Assembly: GCA_052034005.1 (NCBI GenBank)
Contig: JBPOJB010000057.1
Coordinates: 1 to 19,808, forward strand
Reading direction: 5' to 3'
Length of the DNA stretch: 19,808 nucleotides
DNA from: JAAYDI01 sp052034005
GTDB taxonomy: Bacteria > Planctomycetota > Planctomycetia > Pirellulales > Pirellulaceae
Shown: positions 6,871-14,494 of the stretch, in pieces
Layout: each line of letters begins with the position of its first letter
Position numbering within the stretch: position 1 is the stretch's first letter
Made by a program: the position numbers and the translations under genes
The notes under the pieces: model-generated
The model's input: the letters and a program-made list of their open reading frames with translations, nothing else
What the model was told of the DNA's origin: nothing
The model's database searches: none

Positions 6871-8484
6871 TTAGTCCAGGAATCCGACCAGTTCGGCGCT
6901 GCGGCTCGGCTCTTGCAGCTTGCGCAGCGCCCGGTCTTCAATCTGACGGATGCGTTCCCGCGTCACCTTGAAGATGGACGCGACTTCTTCCAGCGTGTAA
7001 TTGTAGCCGTCTCCCAGGCCGTAGCGCAGATTGATGATCTCGCGCTCCCGGTATCCCAGCGTCTGCAGCAGGTTCCGGATGCGGCCCTGCAACATCTGAT
7101 GGCCGGCGCCGTCGGCCGGGCCCTCGTGCTCGTTCTTGGACAGCAGGTCCGCGAACTTGCTGTCTTCGCCCCGCCCCACCGACTGGTCCAGGCTGGCCGG
7201 CATCTGCCGGATGCGGAGGATCTGGCGTGCTTCCTCCACCGGCAGGTCGGCGGCCCGGGCGGTCTCTTCGACGGTCGGTTCGCGGCCGAGTTCGTGGTAG
7301 AGGCGGCCGAAGATCTGTTTGACGCGGGCGATGACCGGCGCCATGTGCACGGGCACGCGGATCGTGCGGCTCTGGTCGGCCACGGCGCGCGTGACCGCCT
7401 GGCGGATCCACCAGGTGGCGTAGGTGCTGAACTTGAACCCGCGCCGATACTCGAACTTCTCGACCGCGCGCATCAGCCCGGCGTTGCCCTCCTGGATCAG
7501 GTCCAGGAAGCTCACGCCGCGGTTGCGGTACTTCTTGACGATCGACACGACCAGCCGGAGGTTGCCTTGCGACAGGCCTTTCTTGGCGGCCTGGTATTCT
7601 GCCAGCGACTTGTGGAGGCTCTCCAACCGCCGCTGGATCCCATCGGGCGTGTGCTGGGTCACCCGCAGCAGCCGGCACAACTCGCGCGACCACTTGGCAC
7701 GGTCCTCGGGCGAGCCGCAGTCAGGCGTCTCCAGCCACTGGTCCAGCGCGGCCACGCGCTGGGCCACCTTCTCGAACCGGGGGAACATCGCCTCGAAATG
7801 CTCCATCCGCAACCCGAGTTCCTCGACCAGCCGCGCCGCACGGTGGCGCCGACGCACCAGCGACTGCTGCGCATGCTGCCGCTTCGCCTTCGATGCGCTC
7901 TTGGAGGCCATCACGCGGTAATCCTCCCGGTTGCGCTCCAGCAACACCGCGAGCGTGCGCAGATTGTGGGGGAAACGGCCCAGAATCTGGTGTTTCTCCA
8001 ACCGGTCGCTCACCGAAACCTGGATCGTCCGGTCAAACGGCAGTTCATGCAGATGCACCCTCTCGAGCGTCCGGGCAGCCGATCGAATGACGAACGCCAC
8101 CTTCAGCAACTCGCGGCGGAACCGGCGCCGGGACAGCTCCACTTTCCGCGCCAACGCCACCTCCTCCTGATGCGACAAGAGCGAGATCTTGCCGATCTGA
8201 TTCAGATACAGGCGCAACGGGTCGTCCGGCCAGGTGATGTTGTCGGCCGCCACCTGCGCCCGATCGTCATCCCAGTCCGTCGAGGCGTGCGGCGCGACAT
8301 CGCCGTCGGCAGGGTCCCCATCCAGAACCAAGTCCGCATCCCCGTCGAAGTCCATGTCGTACTCGGCATCCAGATCAAGTTCCGCGTCGAGGTCGGAACC
8401 GAAATGGGGCGCGGTACTCTTGCCTGCCTCGCCAGGCGCCGACGTTTCGAACTGCTCGTCCTCGGGAGCGTAAGTCTCGTACAT
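6871..8484 (-). CDS. rpoD: RNA polymerase sigma-70 factor, RpoD type
   Basis: This promoter-specificity subunit of RNA polymerase is 537 residues. Region 1.2 is at 87-118 (DDPLRLYLNQIGKISLLSHQEEVALARKVE). A long non-conserved helical, Arg-rich segment occupies about 119-295. Region 2 is at about 296-380, with NLRLVVSIVKKYRNRGVSFLDLIQEGN and YATWWIRQAV for core binding and -10 recognition. Region 3 is at about 381-460. Region 4 is at about 465-525, with LRYGLGD and the helix-turn-helix TLEEVASIFKVTRERIRQIE. There is no recognisable region 1.1; instead residues 31-61 are a highly acidic Asp/Glu/Ala/Leu stretch (DLDAELDLDAEYDMDFDGDA), which might play the same DNA-mimic autoinhibitory role. The full set of regions suggests group 1 or 2; planctomycetes carry several such paralogs, so being the housekeeping factor is not proven. 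It is the first gene of a unit with the PEBP lipoprotein. Confidence 0.93.
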   Translation of the reverse strand: MYETYAPEDEQFETSAPGEAGKSTAPHFGSDLDAELDLDAEYDMDFDGDADLVLDGDPADGDVAPHASTDWDDDRAQVAADNITWPDDPLRLYLNQIGKISLLSHQEEVALARKVELSRRRFRRELLKVAFVIRSAARTLERVHLHELPFDRTIQVSVSDRLEKHQILGRFPHNLRTLAVLLERNREDYRVMASKSASKAKRQHAQQSLVRRRHRAARLVEELGLRMEHFEAMFPRFEKVAQRVAALDQWLETPDCGSPEDRAKWSRELCRLLRVTQHTPDGIQRRLESLHKSLAEYQAAKKGLSQGNLRLVVSIVKKYRNRGVSFLDLIQEGNAGLMRAVEKFEYRRGFKFSTYATWWIRQAVTRAVADQSRTIRVPVHMAPVIARVKQIFGRLYHELGREPTVEETARAADLPVEEARQILRIRQMPASLDQSVGRGEDSKFADLLSKNEHEGPADGAGHQMLQGRIRNLLQTLGYREREIINLRYGLGDGYNYTLEEVASIFKVTRERIRQIEDRALRKLQEPSRSAELVGFLD

Positions 8485-8783
8485 GCTTAGAACACCTGAT
8501 CAACCGGAACCAAACCAGCTCGGGGCAGAACAGCACGCGCGGCCGCACCCCGGCGTGGCTTCTGCAAGGATATCTGGACACACGACTGCGGGATGCCATT
8601 CAACGCACCCCGCAACTTGCGGCGGGCGGGTGGGCGAAAGGCCTCCATCAACACCCTTCGTCCCATAAGTATACTCGGGCCCGGGCTTGCGGCCAGAACC
8701 AGTATGTGCTAAGTGGTCCCCGCCTGCCAAGAGCAATCCGGACATTCTGATTGGCAAACGCCCACCGGCTGCGGGTTTTCTGA

Positions 8784-8808
8784 CGGCCCTCCACGCACCG
8801 GAGGGCCG
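8784..8808. repeat. 9-bp inverted repeat in the sigma/HtrA spacer
   Basis: CGGCCCTCC (8784-8792) and GGAGGGCCG (8800-8808) are perfect reverse complements around a 7-base spacer ACGCACC. No T-run follows on either strand, so a terminator is unlikely. It lies 36 bases upstream of the candidate HtrA -35 box and could be a regulator site. Confidence 0.5.
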
Positions 8809-8843
8809 GTGGCGGCCCCGCGGTGCGCGCCGCCCAAGCCGCA

Positions 8844-8872
8844 TTGCCGATCCTGTAACGGCCCGCTACAGT
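8844..8872 (+). promoter_or_regulatory. Sigma-70-like promoter for the HtrA gene
   Basis: TTGCCG (8844-8849, 4 of 6) and TACAGT (8867-8872, 4 of 6) are 17 bases apart. Transcription would begin near 8879, about 80 bases ahead of the HtrA ATG. Moderate pattern match only. A sigma-E or CpxR type site was not recognisable. Confidence 0.35.
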
Positions 8873-8957
8873 CCGTTAATGCGGGGCTGATGGTCGTACT
8901 GACGCCGCCGGGGCGTCCCCCAGCCCGCGGCATCGACTCGCTGCGGAGGACTCTCGC

Positions 8958-10484
8958 ATGTCCCACTCGACTGTAATTCATCCTCGCCGCCGGCTCCGGC
9001 GGCCGCTGCCCGCGCCCGGGCTGGTGTGGACTCTCGGACTGCTCCTGCTGGCGGTGACCGGCCGCTGTGCGGCCCAACCGCCCGAAGCCGACACTCAGGC
9101 GGTCGAGCACGTCGAAGCGCTGTCGCGCGCCTTCCGGCAGGCTGCCGCGAAGGTGCTCCCGACGGTCGTGACCATCAAAACGTCGGCCAACCCTCGGAGC
9201 GCGCGGGCGGGCGGCGGCTTGGACGAGGGCCCGAACCCGTTTGAGGGGACCCCGTTCGAGGACTTCTTCAGCGACCGATTCGGACTGCAGATGGTGCCCC
9301 GACGCGAAGGGCTCGGATCAGGCGTGATCATCGATCCGGCCGGGATCGTGCTGACCAACAACCACGTGGTAGAAGGGATGGACGACGTCCTGGTCGAGTT
9401 GCCGGACGGCCGCGAGTTCCGGGCGGTCGACATCAAGACGGACCCGAGCAGCGACATCGCCGTGCTGCGCATCAACGATGCCGGTCCGCTGCCCGCCGCC
9501 ACGCTCGGCGACTCCGACCAGTTGCAGATCGGTGACTGGGTGTTGGCAGTCGGCAGCCCCTTCGGCCTGGAGAACACGGTCAGCGCCGGCATCATCAGCG
9601 CGAAAGGGCGGTCACTCGAAGCGGCGCGACGCGCGCAGTTCCTGCAGACGGACGCGACGATCAACCCGGGCAACTCGGGCGGCCCGCTGGTCAACATGCG
9701 GGGCGAGGTGGTGGGGATCAACACGGCGATCGCGTCGGCGACCGGAGGCTCCCAGGGAGTCGGTTTTGCCATCCCGGTGAACCTGATCAAGTGGGTTTCG
9801 GAGCAGCTCGTGCGCGACGGCCGCGTGCAACGCTCCTACCTGGGCGTCGGGGTCGTGGTGTTGACGCCCGAGCTGGTGAACCAGTTTGGCGGCTCGGTCG
9901 GGCAGGGCGTGTTCGTCGAACGTGTCTACCCCGGTTCACCGGCCGAGAAAGGGGGCCTGCAGTTCGGCGACATCATTACGCGGTTCCAACAGCTGCCCGT
10001 TCGCACGCCGGGCGACCTGCAACAGGCGGTGGAGAAACTCGCGGTGGGCACCCAGGTCGCATTGACGGTCCTGCGCGACGGCGAGGCACACGAGATGACG
10101 GTGGTGCTCGAGGACCTGCCACCCGCCGCACTGGCCGAACGCCGCCCGGGCCGGCCGCTCGCCCCGCGCCAGACAGCGGGTACGACGGAGATTGAGAAGG
10201 CGATGGGGATTGGAGTCCGGGACCTGACGGCACAGCTCGCGCGCCAGCTGGGTTACGCGGACCGTACATCCGGCGTGCTCGTGACGGACGTGGCCGGCGG
10301 GGGCCCCGCGGCAGCCAAGGGGATCGCGCAGGGCATGTTGATCACCAAGGTGCGCAAAACGGACGTGCTCACCGTGCAGCAGTTCCGCCAAGCGCTGGAA
10401 AAGGAATCGCTCGAACGCGGCGTGCCGCTCGTGGTGGCCACGCCGACCGAAGAACGGCTGGTGGTGATCAAGCAGGTGCGTTAG
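8958..10484 (+). CDS. htrA: HtrA/DegP-type periplasmic serine protease
   Basis: This is an envelope protein quality-control protease of 508 residues. A basic N-terminus (RRRLRR) and hydrophobic segment 20-34 form a Sec signal peptide, probably cleaved near Ala38-Ala39. The trypsin-like domain spans about 55-285. The catalytic His136 is in LTNNHVV, Asp166 in SSDIAVLRI and Ser240 in NPGNSGGPL, so the triad is intact. PDZ1 covers about 290-390 (SYLGVGV, QGVFVERVYPGSPAEKGGLQFGDIIT) and PDZ2 about 415-505 (SGVLVTDVAGGGPAAAKGI). A loop rich in Gly and Phe (85-110, FEGTPFEDFFSDRFG) corresponds to the LA loop region seen in DegP. Two PDZ domains point to the DegP/DegQ class, not DegS. GCGGAGG lies about 8 bases before the ATG. 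It is divergent from the sigma factor and convergent with the HEAT-repeat gene. It is likely active in the periplasm. Confidence 0.95.
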   Translation: MSHSTVIHPRRRLRRPLPAPGLVWTLGLLLLAVTGRCAAQPPEADTQAVEHVEALSRAFRQAAAKVLPTVVTIKTSANPRSARAGGGLDEGPNPFEGTPFEDFFSDRFGLQMVPRREGLGSGVIIDPAGIVLTNNHVVEGMDDVLVELPDGREFRAVDIKTDPSSDIAVLRINDAGPLPAATLGDSDQLQIGDWVLAVGSPFGLENTVSAGIISAKGRSLEAARRAQFLQTDATINPGNSGGPLVNMRGEVVGINTAIASATGGSQGVGFAIPVNLIKWVSEQLVRDGRVQRSYLGVGVVVLTPELVNQFGGSVGQGVFVERVYPGSPAEKGGLQFGDIITRFQQLPVRTPGDLQQAVEKLAVGTQVALTVLRDGEAHEMTVVLEDLPPAALAERRPGRPLAPRQTAGTTEIEKAMGIGVRDLTAQLARQLGYADRTSGVLVTDVAGGGPAAAKGIAQGMLITKVRKTDVLTVQQFRQALEKESLERGVPLVVATPTEERLVVIKQVR

Positions 10485-10537
10485 CGGAGCGGTCATCGAG
10501 CCGGTCGAGCCGCTGCACCGGGCGCCGCACCCATCCC

Positions 10538-11389
10538 CTAACGCGCGATGGATTCCAATGCCCAGCGTGCGGCGCCACGCACGTTCGGGTCGCTGTCCGA
10601 CAACGCCTCGGTCAACGCGGGAACGGCATCCGCCGCATCCGCACCGATGCTGCCCAACACGGTGGCGGCCCACTGGCGGACGACCGGGCTGGGGTGACTC
10701 AGCGCATTGCGCAGCGCGGGGACGGCCGGGCGGCCGACGGTCACAAGCACGCTGGCGGCCGCGTTCTCCAGAACCGCCGCCTCGCGCAGACGCTCCATCG
10801 TCTCCTGGCCCTGGACCAGCTTCAGCTGGTTCAGTTCCTGCTGCGCCTGGCCCAGCTCCTCCTGCAGCACGGTCACATCCGAGACCAGTGACTGTTGGAT
10901 TTCGCGAGCCAGGGACAGCTCGGCTTCCAACTGGGCGGGGTCCGCCGCCGCGTCAGCGGCCTCTTCCTCCGGCAGCAGGGACTCCGCAGGGTCGCGCGTC
11001 AGCGTCTCGACCGTCAACATGACGGCCTCGTCATACCGCACCCGCAGGTCGTCCAGCTCGCGGGTCTTCTCATCGAGCAGCTTGGACAACTGGCGCAGCC
11101 GATCCGTCTTCTCCTCCAACATGGTCTCCAGCAGGCGGACACGCTGTTTCTCCATGTTGGCAGCCCGCACGCGCCGCGCGTCGGCTTCCGCGTCGAGTTG
11201 CGTGTGTGTGACCGCCCATTCGGGAACCGGCTCGACCTCGATCGGCTGCAACGGCGGCAGATGCGCGCGGGTCGTGTACCGGAAGATGCCGACCAACGCG
11301 GCCAGGACGATCAACATCGCAGCCGTGAGGTAGACACCCAGCGTCAACAAGCCGTTCCTGCCGTCCACGATCGACACCTCTGACGCCAT
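10538..11389 (-). CDS. Membrane-anchored coiled-coil HEAT-repeat protein
   Basis: I do not recognise a named family for this 283-residue protein. It has one transmembrane helix at about 14-37 (LLTLGVYLTAAMLIVLAALVG), a Pro-rich juxtamembrane stretch (43-57) and two charged helical, probably coiled-coil, segments at about 62-120 and 152-205. Between them lies an acidic Ala/Glu linker (134-150). Two HEAT/PBS-lyase-like repeats follow at about 215-283 (GRPAVPALRNALSHPSPVVRQ and AVPALTEALSDSDPNVRGAAR). The architecture suggests an anchored scaffold that binds another protein. The start is uncertain: a strong promoter-like sequence overlaps the ATG at 11389, while GTG at 11368 (residue 8) has AGAGG 8 bases upstream. 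The stop is 53 bases from the convergent htrA stop. Confidence 0.75.
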   Translation of the reverse strand: MASEVSIVDGRNGLLTLGVYLTAAMLIVLAALVGIFRYTTRAHLPPLQPIEVEPVPEWAVTHTQLDAEADARRVRAANMEKQRVRLLETMLEEKTDRLRQLSKLLDEKTRELDDLRVRYDEAVMLTVETLTRDPAESLLPEEEAADAAADPAQLEAELSLAREIQQSLVSDVTVLQEELGQAQQELNQLKLVQGQETMERLREAAVLENAAASVLVTVGRPAVPALRNALSHPSPVVRQWAATVLGSIGADAADAVPALTEALSDSDPNVRGAARWALESIAR

Positions 11390-11417
11390 TTTAGTTGCTC
11401 GCGACCAGACGGGTCAA
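11388..11417 (-). promoter_or_regulatory. Promoter-like sequence overlapping the HEAT-gene ATG
   Basis: On the minus strand, TTGACC (11412-11417, 5 of 6) and TAAAAT (11388-11393, 5 of 6) have an 18-base spacer. The -10 box includes the first two bases of the ATG at 11389. If it is used, the transcript begins near 11381 and translation would have to start downstream, for example at GTG 11368. Confidence 0.4.
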
Positions 11418-11622
11418 CAAACAACCGCTCCCGCCCCGCGTCGGCGCGGACCACGGCGCCACGGTGCGTGGCTCTGCTCCCTGGCGGAGCGGATCAGCCA
11501 AGCCCCACTGGGCACGGCCCATCCGGCCTGCTACACCTTCAAGGCGACCGGGGCGCCCCGGCGGCACGCGCCGCCCAGACGATTCCCGCGCCCCAATCGT
11601 CCTGGTATATGGGAGCCGACGA

Positions 11623-12300
11623 ATGACCTTGCACGGGCCGATACGGGCGGTCGTATTCGACCTGGACGGACTGATGTTCAACACGGAGGAACTCTATCAG
11701 ATCGTCGGCGCGGAACTGCTTGGCCGGCGCGGCTGCCAGTTCACCGCGCCCTTGCTGGACGCACTCATGGGCCGCCCCGCGCACGTGTCGCTCCAGATCA
11801 TGATCGACTGGTATCAGCTCGACGCGACCGTCGCGGAACTCGAGGCGGAGCAGGACGCCATCTTCGCCGACCTGCTCGATACGCGGCTGGCACCCATGCC
11901 GGGCCTGTTCGAGCTGCTCGCGACGCTCGAACAGGCCGGCATCCCCAAGGCGATCGGCACAGGGAGCCCCCGCGCGTTCGTCGTCGACGTGCTGTCGCGG
12001 TTCGACCTGGAACCGCGCTTTGAGTTCCTGCTGACTGCCGAGGACGTGTCAGAGGGGAAACCGGACCCCGAGATCTATCGGACCGCCTGCCGGCGGCTGG
12101 CGGTCCCGCCGCCGCAGGTCATGGTGCTCGAGGACAGTGAGAACGGCTGCCGGTCCGCCGTGGAGGCCGGGACGTTTGCGGTCGCGGTGCCCGGCTTCCA
12201 TTCCGGCCGCCACGCCTATGCCGGCACGCGCTTCATCGCCGATTCCCTCGCCGATCCGCGGATCTACCAGGCCCTCAACCGCCCGGCACCATCCAGGTGA
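11623..12300 (+). CDS. HAD-superfamily hydrolase, phosphatase/mutase-like (subfamily IA)
   Basis: This 225-residue cytoplasmic HAD enzyme resembles beta-phosphoglucomutase and phosphoglycolate phosphatase. Motif I is VVFDLDGLMFNTE with nucleophile Asp13 and acid/base Asp15. The alpha-helical C1 cap follows (about 20-85). Motif II is IGTGSPR (111-117), motif III Lys146 in SEGKPDPEIY and motif IV VLEDSENG (168-175) with Glu170 and Asp171. All catalytic residues are present. GGGAG lies 8 bases upstream of the ATG; the frame is open further upstream but that part has no HAD similarity. The 3' end overlaps the convergent lactate permease gene by 26 bases. A phosphoglycolate phosphatase role would sit well beside a lactate/glycolate-type permease, but sequence alone cannot give the substrate. 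Confidence 0.9.
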   Translation: MTLHGPIRAVVFDLDGLMFNTEELYQIVGAELLGRRGCQFTAPLLDALMGRPAHVSLQIMIDWYQLDATVAELEAEQDAIFADLLDTRLAPMPGLFELLATLEQAGIPKAIGTGSPRAFVVDVLSRFDLEPRFEFLLTAEDVSEGKPDPEIYRTACRRLAVPPPQVMVLEDSENGCRSAVEAGTFAVAVPGFHSGRHAYAGTRFIADSLADPRIYQALNRPAPSR

Positions 12301-14047
12301 GCAGCCGTGCCTGCGCCAGGGTGAGGAGCCCCATCAGCGCGGCCAGGATCACGCTGTGCCAGAACACGAACCGCAGGATCCGGCCCTCGCCACCCGGCTG
12401 GTTCGTCGCGGCCGCCGAAACCACAATGCTCTGAGCGTCGATCATCTTGCCCATGACGCCTCCCGTACTGTTGGCCGCACAGATCAACACAGGGCTCAGA
12501 CCGAGCTTCGTCGCCGTGACCTTCTGCAGACTGCCGAACAACGCATTAGAAGAGGTGTCCGAGCCGGTCAGGGCCACCCCCAGCCAGCCCAGCAGCGCAG
12601 AGAAGAACGGATACAGGACACCGGTCTTCGTGAAGGCCAGACCCAGCGTCACGTCGGTGCCGCTGTAACGCGTCGTATAGGCGATGGCCAACATCATGGC
12701 GATCGTGAACAGCGGCCAGCGCATCCGGGCGAGCGTCGCGAGGAACACCCTGGCGAACCGCATCGGTCCGACACGCATCCAGGCGGCCGAGAGCAGCGCG
12801 GCCACGAAGATCCCCGTCCCGGTCGCCGACAGCCAGTTGAACTTGAACACCGCGCGCTCCCCTTGGCCGGGCGTCTCCGCCACCCCCTCGCCGCGCAGGA
12901 CCCGCTGATCCAGTCGGGGCACCGAGAACGTCAGCAGCGTCCAGCCCCGCAGCCCGTTGGGACGCTCCCACCACCGCAACGCCACGACGCCGCCCTCCGC
13001 GGCCCGCGCCGACGCCGCACCCGCCGGGCGTCCGCCATCGAGCCACGCCTGCACCTGCGGGAGCCCCCAGACGAGCACACACACGGACAGGATCACCCAG
13101 GGCACCCAGGCACGCGCCACCTCGCGACGCGTGTAGCACCCGAGGGCGTCCGGCGGCGATGACGAGCTCGGCCGGGCGTCGGCCGGAACGTCCGGCCCCT
13201 CCTCCGCCGCCGCCTCCCCGTCAAACCGCCAGATCGTCGCGGGCCGCCATATCCGGAGCAACAACGTGAGCAGCGCGAGCGAGATCAGACCGCCCGCCAC
13301 ATCCACCAGCGTCGGGCCCAGGTAGTTCGACGTGAGGAACTGGACCAGCGCAAAACTGCTGCCGGAAACCAGCACGGCCGGCCACACGCCGCGCAGGCCC
13401 TTCCAGCCGGACATGGCCACCACCATCCAGGCCGGGATGATCAGCGAGAACCACGGTAGTTGCCGACCCGCCATCTGGCTCAGCTGCATCTCCGGCAACT
13501 CGGTCACGTTCGCCAGCGTGTGGATCGGAGTACCCAGCGCGCCGAATGCCACCGGCGCCGTGTTGGCGATCAGCGCCAGCCCGGCAGCGTGCAGCGGCCG
13601 GAAGCCCGCCCCGATCATCAGGGCCGCCGAAATCGCCACCGGTGTGCCGAATCCGGCCGCCCCCTCCAGAAACGCCCCGAAACTGAACGCGATCAACAAC
13701 GCCTGGACCCGCCGGTCAGGCGAAAGCGACGCCACCGACCACTTCACCTTCTCAAACTCGCCCGTCTCGACGGTCAGCGAGTACAGGAACACGGCCCCCA
13801 GCACAATCCAGCCGATCGGAAACAACCCGAACGCGGCTCCGCTGCACGCGGCGGCCGCCGCCGCATCCCAGGGCATCGTGAAGACCAACGCCACGCCCAA
13901 CGCCGCGGCCAGACCCGCAAACGCCGCTCGCGGCGCCGGCCAGCCCAGCAGTCCCAAGGCACCCAACAGCACGACGATCGGCAGCGCCGCTAGGATCGTC
14001 GAGAAGAGTGCTGAGCCCACAGGATCATAGACCTGATGCCACGGCAT
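12275..14047 (-). CDS. lldP: L-lactate permease (LldP/LctP family)
   Basis: This is an inner-membrane proton symporter for L-lactate (family members also take D-lactate or glycolate), 590 residues with about 12-14 predicted transmembrane helices. Family signatures are FSFGAFLEGAAGFGTPVAIS (121-140), NTAPVAFGALGTPIHTLANV (162-181), the late LTGSDTSSNALFGSLQ and the conserved ANSTGGVMGKMIDAQSI near the C-terminus. A hydrophilic segment of about 35 residues (near 275-310, Glu/Asp/Pro/Ser-rich) interrupts the membrane helices; a second charged loop lies near 340-405. The ATG at 14047 is the only option upstream because an in-frame TAA lies two codons before it; no Shine-Dalgarno sequence is visible. 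It overlaps the HAD gene by 26 bases at the 3' ends. No lactate dehydrogenase (lldD, lldEFG) is in the window. Confidence 0.95.
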   Translation of the reverse strand: MPWHQVYDPVGSALFSTILAALPIVVLLGALGLLGWPAPRAAFAGLAAALGVALVFTMPWDAAAAAACSGAAFGLFPIGWIVLGAVFLYSLTVETGEFEKVKWSVASLSPDRRVQALLIAFSFGAFLEGAAGFGTPVAISAALMIGAGFRPLHAAGLALIANTAPVAFGALGTPIHTLANVTELPEMQLSQMAGRQLPWFSLIIPAWMVVAMSGWKGLRGVWPAVLVSGSSFALVQFLTSNYLGPTLVDVAGGLISLALLTLLLRIWRPATIWRFDGEAAAEEGPDVPADARPSSSSPPDALGCYTRREVARAWVPWVILSVCVLVWGLPQVQAWLDGGRPAGAASARAAEGGVVALRWWERPNGLRGWTLLTFSVPRLDQRVLRGEGVAETPGQGERAVFKFNWLSATGTGIFVAALLSAAWMRVGPMRFARVFLATLARMRWPLFTIAMMLAIAYTTRYSGTDVTLGLAFTKTGVLYPFFSALLGWLGVALTGSDTSSNALFGSLQKVTATKLGLSPVLICAANSTGGVMGKMIDAQSIVVSAAATNQPGGEGRILRFVFWHSVILAALMGLLTLAQARLLTWMVPGG

Positions 14048-14136
14048 GGCTTACAGTTCGCACACGGCCATACGATGGAAATTCTCGAGGAACGCTTCGA
14101 TGTACCTGCCCTTTTTCCCCAGCGCAACCGAAGGTC

Positions 14137-14161
14137 GGACACGCCAGCGGACAGCGTGTCC
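14137..14161. promoter_or_regulatory. 8-bp inverted repeat upstream of lldP, possible operator
   Basis: GGACACGC (14137-14144) and GCGTGTCC (14154-14161) are perfect reverse complements with 9 bases between them. The centre lies about 100 bases upstream of the lldP ATG. The spacing fits a dimeric regulator site. I cannot assign the regulator, and no regulator gene is adjacent. Confidence 0.45.
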
Positions 14162-14317
14162 CTATTGTCCGTCGCACCAGAGGCGAAGTCCATCGAGGAT
14201 CGGGGTCATCGCCTGCCGGGAATCCGCGTGCCCAGTTCGCCACTGCGCCCAGGGGACCATCGTACGTGCACCCGTGCTCCCCGTGCTGACGTGCTGACGA
14301 CATCCGGACGGCCGCTC

Positions 14318-14347
14318 TTGACCCCGTTCTGCCCGCGGTGCTAGACT
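14318..14347 (+). promoter_or_regulatory. Sigma-70-like promoter for the second HAD gene
   Basis: TTGACC (14318-14323, 5 of 6) and TAGACT (14342-14347, 4 of 6) have an 18-base spacer. Initiation near 14354 would leave a leader of about 140 bases before the ATG at 14495. By-eye prediction. Confidence 0.35.
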
Positions 14348-14494
14348 CCCGGCTCGTCAGACCCGTTCCCGGGTGCTCGCTGCTGTCAGCGATGACGCGG
14401 CACCAACTCGGGACGACGGGCGCAGGCACGTGCCGTCCGCCGGCGACCGGGCGGGCGGGAGACGGTCCACGGTGCAGAAAGGACTCGGGCAACC

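Larger units (their letters stand above)
8485..8957. other. 473-base divergent spacer, sigma factor / HtrA
   Basis: I find no credible gene here. On the minus strand there is a TATACT element (8668-8673) upstream of the sigma factor gene, but with only a poor -35 (TTCTGG, 19 bases away). On the plus strand a promoter-like pair lies at 8844-8872. A 9-bp inverted repeat is at 8784-8808. The long leader on the sigma side, about 180 bases if TATACT is used, could hold regulation. Confidence 0.5.
14048..14494. other. 447-base divergent spacer, lldP / second HAD gene
   Basis: I find no convincing gene here. The spacer holds an 8-bp inverted repeat (14137-14161), a promoter-like pair for the downstream HAD gene (14318-14347) and a short tandem duplication, CGTGCTGA twice (14282-14297). 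Open frames on both strands have no recognisable similarity and no ribosome site. Confidence 0.5.

Noticed and set aside
6292..8490. A 732-codon open frame on the plus strand
   Set aside because: It is the antisense shadow of the sigma factor and PEBP genes, both of which have full domain support on the other strand.
8784..8808. The 9-bp inverted repeat as an intrinsic terminator
   Set aside because: It is not followed by a T-run on either strand and lies upstream of both divergent genes, where no transcript should end.
11549..11560. Palindrome CGGGGCGCCCCG upstream of the first HAD gene
   Set aside because: A self-complementary GC-only 12-mer is likely by chance in such GC-rich DNA, and no promoter context supports it.
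12137..13162. A 341-codon plus-strand open frame
   Set aside because: It is antisense to the lactate permease and out of frame with the HAD gene; low-complexity His/Arg/Pro-rich.
14051..14071. A six-codon mini frame (MAVCEL) on the minus strand ending 3 bases before the lldP ATG
   Set aside because: It could be a leader peptide, but it has no ribosome site, and such a short frame is expected by chance.
14036..14344. Possible small plus-strand gene starting inside lldP
   Set aside because: It overlaps the lldP start region, has no ribosome site and no recognisable protein features.
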